Shown here piece by piece: positions 58,061-64,000 of a DNA stretch of 64,000 bases. Under the pieces are notes generated by a model, which worked only from the letters and a program-made list of their open reading frames with translations, searched no databases and had not been told where the DNA came from. The DNA is from Kitasatospora sp. MAP12-44 (GTDB taxonomy: Bacteria > Actinomycetota > Actinomycetes > Streptomycetales > Streptomycetaceae), in the NCBI RefSeq assembly GCF_029892095.1, contig NZ_JARZAE010000004.1, positions 6,758,001 through 6,822,000 on the forward strand, given 5' to 3'. Each line of letters starts with the position of its first letter. The first letter of the stretch is position 1. The position numbers and the translations under genes are program-made.

Positions 58061-60006
58061 GCGTAGCTCCGCTGGGTGGGGTGGACGTAGTCGAAGACGA
58101 GCTCTTCGCGGTGCAGCACCGGCGGCCTGCCGGGGCCGCCGAACTCCCAGGCGGCGACATAGCCGAACTCCTCGTCGCGGCGGGCTGCTTCGCCGTCGGC
58201 GGTCTGGCTCTCCAGGCGGAAGTGGCCGCCGCAGGACTCGGTCCGGTGCAGCGCGTCCAGGCACATCAGCTCGGCGAGCTCCAGGTAGTCGACCAGCCGA
58301 TTGGCCTTCTCCAGCGACTGGTTGAGCTCCTCGCCGGTGCCCGGCACCTTGATCCGCCGCCAGAACTCCGCGCGCAGCTCCGGGATCCGGTCCAGCGCCT
58401 TGCGCAGCCCGGCCTCCGAGCGGGCCATGCCGCACTCGTCCCAGAGCAGTTCGCCCAGTTCGCGGTGGAAGGATTCGGGCGTCCGGTCGCCGTCCACCGC
58501 CAGCAGGCGCTCCAGACGCTCCGTCACTTCACGTTCCACAGCCGCGATGTGCGGATGATCGGGAGAAGCGGCAGGAGTGGCCGGAAGCCGGGCCAGGTAG
58601 TCGTTGAGGGTGGCCGGCAGCACGAAGTAGCCGTCCGCCAGGCCCTGCATCAGCGCACTCGCGCCGAGCCGATTGGCGCCGTGGTCCGAGAAGTTGGCCT
58701 CGCCGATCGCGAACAGGCCGGGCAGGGTGGTCTGCAGGTCGTAGTCGACCCAGAGGCCGCCCATCGTGTAGTGGATCGCGGGGTAGATCCGCATCGGCAT
58801 CCGGTACGGGTCCTCGGCGGTGATCCGCTGGTACATCTCGAAGAGGTTGCCGTACTTCTCCGCCACCGCGTCGCGCCCCAACCGGGCGATGGCGTCGGCG
58901 AAGTCGAGGTAGACCCCCTGCCCGCCGGGGCCGACCCCGCGGCCCTCGTCGCAGACGGTCTTGGCCGCGCGCGAGGCGATGTCGCGCGGCACCAGGTTGC
59001 CGAAGGCGGGGTAGATCCGCTCCAGGTAGTAGTCCCGCTCCGCCTCCGGGATCTCGTTCGGCGGGCGCCGGTCGCCGAGCGCCTTGGGCACCCAGATCCG
59101 GCCGTCGTTGCGCAGCGACTCGCTCATCAGGGTCAGCTTCGACTGGTGGTCGCCGGAGCGCGGGATGCAGGTCGGATGGATCTGCGTGAAGCACGGGTTG
59201 GCGAAGTACGCGCCGCGTCGGTGGGCGCGCCAGACGGCCGTCGCGTTGGAGTTCTTGGCGTTGGTGGAGAGGTGGAAGACGTTGCCGTAGCCGCCGGTCG
59301 CCAGCACCACGGCGTCCGCGAGATGGGTGGAGATCCGTCCGGTGACCAGGTCGCGGGCGACGATGCCGCGCGCCCGTCCGTCGATCACGATCAGGTCGAG
59401 CATCTCGGTGCGGGCGTGCATCTCCACACCCCCGGCGGCGATCTGGCGTGACAGCGCCTGGTACGCGCCGAGCAGCAGTTGCTGCCCGGTCTGGCCGCGC
59501 GCGTAGAAGGTGCGGGAGACCTGGACGCCGCCGAACGAACGGGTGTCCAGCAGCCCGCCGTACTCGCGGGCGAACGGCACGCCCTGCGCGACGCACTGGT
59601 CGATGATCTCCACCGAGACCTGGGCCAGCCGGTGCACATTGGACTCCCGGGAGCGGAAGTCTCCGCCCTTGACGGTGTCGTAGAAGAGTCGGCGGATCGA
59701 GTCGCCGTCGTTGCGGTAGTTCTTGGCGGCGTTGATACCGCCCTGGGCGGCGATCGAGTGAGCGCGCCTCGGCGAGTCCTGGAAGCAGAACTGCACGACG
59801 TGGTAGCCCTGTTCGGCGAGCGTGGCGCCCGCCGCGCCGCCCGCGAGCCCGGTGCCGACCACGATCACGGTGTGCCGGCGCCGGTTGGCCGGGTTGACCA
59901 GCTTGGCCTCGAACCGCCGCTGGTCCCACCGCCCTTCGATCGGCCCGCCCGGCGCCCTGGTGTCGGCGACGGGCTCGCCCACGCTGTAGTCGAGAAAAGT
60001 GCTCAC
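58057..60006 (-). CDS. sdhA: Succinate dehydrogenase/fumarate reductase flavoprotein subunit
   Basis: 649 aa. FAD motif VIVVGTGLAGGAAGATLAEQG, the covalent-FAD histidine region RRAHSIAAQGGINAAKNY, active-site HPTCIPRSG and C-terminal SDHGANRLGASALMQGLADGYFV. Oxidises succinate to fumarate. GTG start 60006 overlaps sdhC (GTGA); the frame open to 60657 is shadow. Length matches the B-type (Bacillus/actinobacterial) enzymes with a single five-helix anchor. Confidence 0.95.
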   Translation of the reverse strand: MSTFLDYSVGEPVADTRAPGGPIEGRWDQRRFEAKLVNPANRRRHTVIVVGTGLAGGAAGATLAEQGYHVVQFCFQDSPRRAHSIAAQGGINAAKNYRNDGDSIRRLFYDTVKGGDFRSRESNVHRLAQVSVEIIDQCVAQGVPFAREYGGLLDTRSFGGVQVSRTFYARGQTGQQLLLGAYQALSRQIAAGGVEMHARTEMLDLIVIDGRARGIVARDLVTGRISTHLADAVVLATGGYGNVFHLSTNAKNSNATAVWRAHRRGAYFANPCFTQIHPTCIPRSGDHQSKLTLMSESLRNDGRIWVPKALGDRRPPNEIPEAERDYYLERIYPAFGNLVPRDIASRAAKTVCDEGRGVGPGGQGVYLDFADAIARLGRDAVAEKYGNLFEMYQRITAEDPYRMPMRIYPAIHYTMGGLWVDYDLQTTLPGLFAIGEANFSDHGANRLGASALMQGLADGYFVLPATLNDYLARLPATPAASPDHPHIAAVEREVTERLERLLAVDGDRTPESFHRELGELLWDECGMARSEAGLRKALDRIPELRAEFWRRIKVPGTGEELNQSLEKANRLVDYLELAELMCLDALHRTESCGGHFRLESQTADGEAARRDEEFGYVAAWEFGGPGRPPVLHREELVFDYVHPTQRSYA

Positions 60007-60707
60007 CGAACGACTCCGATCATCACAGCCACCGGGACGGACAGGAACCCGGTGGTCAGCACCAGCGCGAGACCGTTCGCGCAGGCCTTCAACACCCGGT
60101 CCCGGCGCGGGTTGTTGAGGCCCAGGGTCTGCGCCGCGCTCCAGAACCCGTGCCGCACGTGCAGCCCGAGCGCCAGCATCGCCACGCAGTAGATTCCGCC
60201 GCCGTACCAGGTGGAGAAGGAGGCCACGATGTTCTGGTACGGATGCCCGGGCACGCCGTGCGGATTCACCGTCAGCGTGGTCAGGTCGAGGATGTGCCAG
60301 ACGATGAAGAGCGCCAGGATCACCCCGCCCCAGCGCATCGTCCGGGTCGCGTAGCTCGTCTGCCGGCGCCGGTGCGCGTACTGCTGCGGCCGGGCCAGCC
60401 GGTCGCGCCGGCTGAGCTGGTACGCGGCGACCGCGTGCACCACCACCGAGGCCGTCAGCGCGAGCCGGGCGATCCAGAGGAACCAGCCGTAGCGCAGGAA
60501 CGGCTCGCCGATCGTGCGCAGCCAGGCCGCGTAGCCGTTCAGCTCGCCCGGGCCGAAGAAGATCTTCAGATTGCCGAGCATATGGAAGACCAGGTACAGC
60601 AGCATGACCACGCCGCTGACCGCCATCGCCGCCTTCTTGCCGACGGTCGACCGCCACAGGGTCGTCAGGGTGGACGGGCGTCGGCCCGTTCCAGTCGCGA
60701 GTGCCAT
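60003..60707 (-). CDS. sdhC: Succinate dehydrogenase cytochrome b subunit
   Basis: 234 aa with five hydrophobic segments (MAVSGVVMLLYLVFHMLGNL, LWIARLALTASVVVHAVAAY, WGGVILALFIVWHILDL, GIYCVAMLALGLHVRHGFW, LALVLTTGFLSVPVAVMIGV). Histidines in FHMLGN, WHILDL and HVRHG are likely heme ligands. ATG 60707 (MALATGTGRRP) has no ribosome site but lies 7 bp after a -10 box, so the transcript is probably leaderless. First gene of sdhCAB. Confidence 0.93.
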   Translation of the reverse strand: MALATGTGRRPSTLTTLWRSTVGKKAAMAVSGVVMLLYLVFHMLGNLKIFFGPGELNGYAAWLRTIGEPFLRYGWFLWIARLALTASVVVHAVAAYQLSRRDRLARPQQYAHRRRQTSYATRTMRWGGVILALFIVWHILDLTTLTVNPHGVPGHPYQNIVASFSTWYGGGIYCVAMLALGLHVRHGFWSAAQTLGLNNPRRDRVLKACANGLALVLTTGFLSVPVAVMIGVVR

Positions 60708-60714
60708 GCCGACC

Positions 60715-60744
60715 ACGCTAGGCAGCCGGTCACTGTGCGTCCAA
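60715..60744 (-). promoter_or_regulatory. Candidate sdhC promoter (leaderless)
   Basis: On the minus strand TTGGAC (60739-60744) and TAGCGT (60715-60720) with an 18-bp spacer; the sdhC ATG follows 7 bp after the -10 box. Confidence 0.5.
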
Positions 60745-60765
60745 GACATGGTGGAGCTCGTGACG

Positions 60766-60780
60766 ATAGGCTTGGCCTAT
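60766..60780. promoter_or_regulatory. LysR-type operator (ATAGG-N5-CCTAT)
   Basis: A perfect 5-5-5 palindrome, fitting the T-N11-A rule of LysR boxes, 10 bp before the lysR GTG and 22 bp upstream of the sdhC -35 box. It probably serves autoregulation and sdh control. Confidence 0.6.
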
Positions 60781-60789
60781 GCTGGAAGG

Positions 60790-61746
60790 GTGCAGCTCCA
60801 GCAGCTCCGCTACTTCGCGGCCGTGGCCGAGACCCGCCACTTCACCCGGGCGGCCGACCGCGAGCATGTCGCCCAACCCTCGCTCTCCCAGCAGATCCGG
60901 GCGCTGGAACGGGAGTTGGGCGCCGAGCTGTTCCACCGCGAGCGCGGCAACATCGCGCTGACCGACGCCGGGCAGGCCCTGCTGCCGCTGGCCCGGCGGA
61001 TCCTGGCGGACGCCGAGAGCGCGCGGTCGGCGGTGCAGGAGACCGTCCAGCTGCGGCGTGGCCGGGTCCGGCTCGGAGCGCCGCCGAGCCTGTGTACCAG
61101 CCTCGTCCCGGACGTGCTGCGCGCCTACCGCGCCCGCTACCCCGGCGTCGAGCTGCTGGTGCGCGAGGACGGCTCGCGCGACCTGGTGCGCATCCTGGCG
61201 GCCGGCGAGCTGGACCTCGCGCTGGTGATCACCTCGCAGGCGGGGGAGGAGCCGGGGCTCGCGGTCACCGAACTGCTGCACGAGGATCTGGTGCTGGTCT
61301 CCGCCGGGCCCGAAGCCGCTGAGCTTGAAACCCCTGCGCGCGGACGCCCGCCTGCCCGGATCGAGGACCTGCGCGGCCGGCCGCTGGTGATGTTCCGCGA
61401 GGGCTACGACCTGCGCGAGGCCACCCTGGCGGCCTGCCGGGCGGCCGGGTTCGAGCCGGAGTTCGCGGTGCAGGGCGGCGAGATGGACGCCGTCCTCGGC
61501 TTCGTCCGGGCCGGCCTGGGCCCGGCCGTCCTGCCCGGCATGGTGGCGGCCCGCTCCGGCCTCACCGTCACCCCGTTCGCCGACCCCGGCCTCGGCCGCA
61601 CCATCGCCCTCGCGCACGGCCGCGAGCTGCCGCCGACCCGTGCGGCGGCAGCTCTGCACACCGTCCTGCTGAGCCACCTGACCGACGCCGCCCGGACCGG
61701 CGCCCTCCCCCCGGGGACCCGGCTACTCCTGCCGCCCAGCAAGTGA
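60790..61746 (+). CDS. LysR-family transcriptional regulator
   Basis: 318 aa. N-terminal helix-turn-helix LRYFAAVAETRHFTRAADREHVAQPSLSQQIRALERELGAELFHRE, then the periplasmic-binding-like effector domain. GTG 60790 is chosen because it matches the family start (xQLQQLRYFxAVAE). TATGCT (60778-60783) as -10 box would give a leaderless message. Divergent from sdhCAB, so it probably controls it. Its end overlaps the convergent kinase by 24 bp. Confidence 0.9.
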   Translation: MQLQQLRYFAAVAETRHFTRAADREHVAQPSLSQQIRALERELGAELFHRERGNIALTDAGQALLPLARRILADAESARSAVQETVQLRRGRVRLGAPPSLCTSLVPDVLRAYRARYPGVELLVREDGSRDLVRILAAGELDLALVITSQAGEEPGLAVTELLHEDLVLVSAGPEAAELETPARGRPPARIEDLRGRPLVMFREGYDLREATLAACRAAGFEPEFAVQGGEMDAVLGFVRAGLGPAVLPGMVAARSGLTVTPFADPGLGRTIALAHGRELPPTRAAAALHTVLLSHLTDAARTGALPPGTRLLLPPSK

Positions 61747-63243
61747 GGGTGGCTCAAGCGGCGGCGGGGGCGTCGGAGCGCCCGGCAGCCGCAGCGTCGC
61801 CAGCGCACCGCCCGTCCCGCCGTCCAGCGCACCGCCCGTCCCACCGCCCGTCCCGCCGTCCGCCAGCGACACCTCGCCGCCCGCGTCGCGCACGGTCTGC
61901 GCCACCATTGCCAGCCCGAGCCCCGACCCCGGCAGCTGCCGGGCCGCCGGCGAGCGCCAGAACCGCTCGAAGACGTGCGGCAGATCCTCGGCGGGTATCC
62001 CCGGCCCCTGGTCGCGCACCGTCAGCGTCCCGGACCGCAGCCGCACCTCCACCGCACCGCCCGGCGGGCTGAACTTCACCGCGTTGTCCAGCAGGTTGAT
62101 CACCGCCCGCTCCATCGCGTGCACGTCCACCCGGGCGTACCAGGGCTCGAGTTCACTGCGGAACACCAGCTCGGGCCCGCGCAGCCGGGCCCGGTCCAGC
62201 GCGCGGGCGACCAGGTCGTGCAGCGGGACGATCTGCGGCGGTCTGGAGCCTCTGGCGCGCGCGGGGCGGGAGAGTTCCAGCAGGTCGCCGATGAGCGTGG
62301 ACAGCTCCACCATCTGCGCCTTCATGGTGCGCAGCATCCGGCTGCGGGTCTCGGCCGGCAGCGCCCGGCCGGTCTCCTCGCTGCGCACCAGCAGGTCCAC
62401 ATTGGTCCGCAGCGAGGTCAGCGGGGTGCGCAGCTCGTGCCCGGCGTCGGCGATCAGCTGCGACTGCCGGTCCCGCGAGCTGGCGAGCGCGGTGCTCATC
62501 GCGTTGAACGACTCGCCGAGCCGGGCGATCTCGTCCGTGCCGGAGACGGCGATCGTGGTGCCGGGCTCCTGGGTCCTGGCGATCTCCTCCACCGCCTCGG
62601 TGAGCCGGCCCACCGGGCGCAGCGCGGTGTGCGCGACCCACAGCGCGCCCAGCGCGGACCCGCCGGTGACCAGGACGGCCAACCCGGTGAGCAGCAGGGC
62701 GAGGTGGTCCAGGGCGTCCTGCACCGGGGCGAAGGGCTGCGAGACCAGCAGCGCCATCGGCAGCGTCGTGCCGTCCGTGAGGCGCACGGGCATGCTCACC
62801 ACGTACACCTGGACGGACTGGCCGGTCTTGGTCCGCCCCGAGCGGAAGGCGCTCTGCGCGTCGGGGCCCGAGGTCCGGCCGCCCGCGATCCGGACGTCGC
62901 CGGGGGTGATGACCACCGCCTTGGGGTCGTTCGGCGGGCAGGCCCGGCCGCTGCCGAAGACGACGGTGGGCACGGCAGGACCGGTGTCGTACGTCGGGTT
63001 CTCGGTGCACAGGCCGGCCAGGTGGCGCAGCGTGTTGTTGCTGGTGGGACCGACCGACTGCTGGAGCGTCTGGTCGACCTGAGTCAGCATCTGGTCGCGG
63101 GCGAAGAACCAACTGGCGGTCGCGCAGAGCACCACGGCCAGCGAGACGGCGACGGCCGTCAGCAGCGCCAGCCGTCCGCGCAGCGACATCCGGCGGTACC
63201 AGCCCGCTGCCGCACCCTGTTCGTCCCGCACCTGATCGGCCAT
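61723..63243 (-). CDS. Sensor histidine kinase, orphan
   Basis: 506 aa. Transmembrane segments at ~25-48 and ~178-205 flank an extracytoplasmic sensor (with Cys in GLCTENP and GRACPPN). HAMP follows (LRPVGRLTEAVEEIA), then HisKA ADAGHELRTPLTSLRTN with the phospho-His, N box NLLDNAVKFSPPGG, G1 DQGPGIP, F box FERFWR and G2 GSGLGLAMV. The C-terminus has GGTGG repeats. No response regulator lies beside it; the upstream neighbour is a divergent HIT gene. Confidence 0.92.
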   Translation of the reverse strand: MADQVRDEQGAAAGWYRRMSLRGRLALLTAVAVSLAVVLCATASWFFARDQMLTQVDQTLQQSVGPTSNNTLRHLAGLCTENPTYDTGPAVPTVVFGSGRACPPNDPKAVVITPGDVRIAGGRTSGPDAQSAFRSGRTKTGQSVQVYVVSMPVRLTDGTTLPMALLVSQPFAPVQDALDHLALLLTGLAVLVTGGSALGALWVAHTALRPVGRLTEAVEEIARTQEPGTTIAVSGTDEIARLGESFNAMSTALASSRDRQSQLIADAGHELRTPLTSLRTNVDLLVRSEETGRALPAETRSRMLRTMKAQMVELSTLIGDLLELSRPARARGSRPPQIVPLHDLVARALDRARLRGPELVFRSELEPWYARVDVHAMERAVINLLDNAVKFSPPGGAVEVRLRSGTLTVRDQGPGIPAEDLPHVFERFWRSPAARQLPGSGLGLAMVAQTVRDAGGEVSLADGGTGGGTGGALDGGTGGALATLRLPGAPTPPPPLEPPSLAGRQE

Positions 63244-63428
63244 GCCCGCCCCTTGCTCTCAATTCCCCGGGCAAGCGGTACCTGCCGTGCGCGAGCACCT
63301 CTCGCTCTGCGGAAGACCCCCGTCGCCTGTGGCAAAGCTCCATGTCGGCGATGAGAAATCCCTGAGAGTCAGCTGAACAGGGCGAGATAATCCACGGTCA
63401 GCGCGGTCTGGGCCGCCCTGCTGCTTCA

Positions 63429-63848
63429 ATGAGCCGGGTGAACTGCGACTTCTGCGCCGTGGTCGCCGGCAGCACGCCGGCCCACCTGGTCCTCGACGAC
63501 GAGGTGGCCGTCGCCTTCCTGGACCGTCGTCCGCTCTTCCCCGGCCACGTTCTGGTGGTGCCCCGGGAGCACTACGCGACCCTCACCGACCTGCCGCCCG
63601 CCGTCGTCGGGCCCTTCTTCGCCCGGGTGCAGCGCGTCACCGCCGCCGTCGAGCGCGGCATGGCGGCGGCCGGCAGCTTCGTCGCCGCCAACAACCGGAT
63701 CAGCCAGTCGGTCCCGCACCTGCACGTGCATGTCGTCCCGCGCAATCCGAAGGACGGCCTGCGCGGCTTCTTCTGGCCGCGCACCCGCTATTCCGACGAC
63801 GCCCACGCCGCCGAGGTGGCCGACCGCCTGCGCGCAGCGCTTGGTTAG
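63429..63848 (+). CDS. HIT family hydrolase
   Basis: 139 aa. CDFCAVVAGSTPAHLVLDDE start and the histidine triad VPHLHVHVVPRNPKDG near residue 98. HIT proteins hydrolyse nucleoside phosphoramidates and dinucleotides. Start ATG 63429. A cytochrome P450 gene follows 10 bp after its stop. Confidence 0.9.
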   Translation: MSRVNCDFCAVVAGSTPAHLVLDDEVAVAFLDRRPLFPGHVLVVPREHYATLTDLPPAVVGPFFARVQRVTAAVERGMAAAGSFVAANNRISQSVPHLHVHVVPRNPKDGLRGFFWPRTRYSDDAHAAEVADRLRAALG

Positions 63849-63858
63849 GCTGGCGGCC

Positions 63859-64000
63859 ATGCAGACCACCCCGCCTGAGCAGACGTCAGCGCTGTCCCCG
63901 CTCACCCTGATGGAGGACCCGTACGGCGGCTACGCGCAGCTCCGCCAGGCCGGACCGGTGCACCGGATCACCGGCCCCGACGGCCTGCCGATCTGGCTGG
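63859..64000 (+). CDS. Cytochrome P450, N-terminal fragment (runs out of window)
   Basis: The first 47 codons read MQTTPPEQTSALSPLTLMED, then PYGGYAQLRQAGPVHRI, the N-terminal pattern of bacterial P450s. Heme-binding Cys and the rest lie outside the window. Ten bp after the HIT gene, so perhaps co-transcribed. Confidence 0.75.
   Translation, partial: MQTTPPEQTSALSPLTLMEDPYGGYAQLRQAGPVHRITGPDGLPIWL

Overview
The window is high-GC DNA (roughly 70% by eye), densely coded, with frequent GTG starts and ATGA/GTGA stop-start overlaps. It carries a conservon (CvnABCD), several XRE regulators with DUF397 partners, and a MoxR/DUF58/DUF4129 operon. Together these point to a streptomycete (Streptomyces, Kitasatospora or a close relative). 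No rRNA, tRNA or CRISPR was seen.

Layout. 1-4.6 kb: a conservon cut by the window edge, then a styrene-monooxygenase-like flavoprotein and a strong terminator. 4.6-8.1 kb: a small accessory stretch with a MITE-like element with perfect 21-bp terminal inverted repeats, a quinone oxidoreductase, a 2H phosphoesterase, an IS630 transposase remnant and two acetyltransferases. 8.1-27.3 kb: seventeen minus-strand genes, most overlapping by 4 bp, that read as one biosynthetic operon. 27.5-30.3 kb: an acetyltransferase, then a MarR regulator with an ABC exporter. 30.4-36.4 kb: a MoxR/DUF58/DUF4129 operon with a duplicated DUF4129 gene and many short repeats at gene junctions. 36.6-40.0 kb: an ABC pair (FtsX/MacB type). 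40.3-43.0 kb: two membrane mannosyltransferases. 42.9-46.1 kb: an aldo/keto reductase, a methyltransferase and a Tat-exported beta-helix protein broken by an in-frame TAA. 46.2-57.3 kb: an accessory or defence-flavoured region with XRE/DUF397/DUF6879 genes, a RelE-like toxin pair, a degenerate GyrB-like ATPase, an Rnl2-type RNA ligase and an Mrr nuclease-TerD fusion. 57.3-61.7 kb: sdhCAB with a divergent LysR gene. 61.7-64 kb: an orphan sensor kinase, a HIT protein and the start of a cytochrome P450.

How the main system may work (inference). In transcription order the 8.1-27.3 kb operon encodes homoserine O-acetyltransferase, O-acetylhomoserine sulfhydrylase, ATP-grasp ligase, MFS exporter, thioesterase, acyl carrier protein (ACP), a BtrH-like acyltransferase fused to an ACP, AMP ligase, PLP decarboxylase, ACP, two acyl-CoA-dehydrogenase-fold flavoproteins, phosphopantetheinyl transferase, a second BtrH-like protein, amino-acid adenylation enzyme, flavin reductase, aspartate kinase and homoserine dehydrogenase. 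The outer genes would supply O-acetylhomoserine from aspartate and replace its acetoxy group. The inner genes would load amino acids on stand-alone carriers, decarboxylate or oxidise them there, join or transfer them, and export the product. No PKS or NRPS assembly line is present. The logic resembles the carrier-bound amino acid pathway of butirosin (BtrI/J/K/O/V/H) fused to a homoserine supply line. I do not recognise the product and regard this operon as the likeliest undescribed system here.
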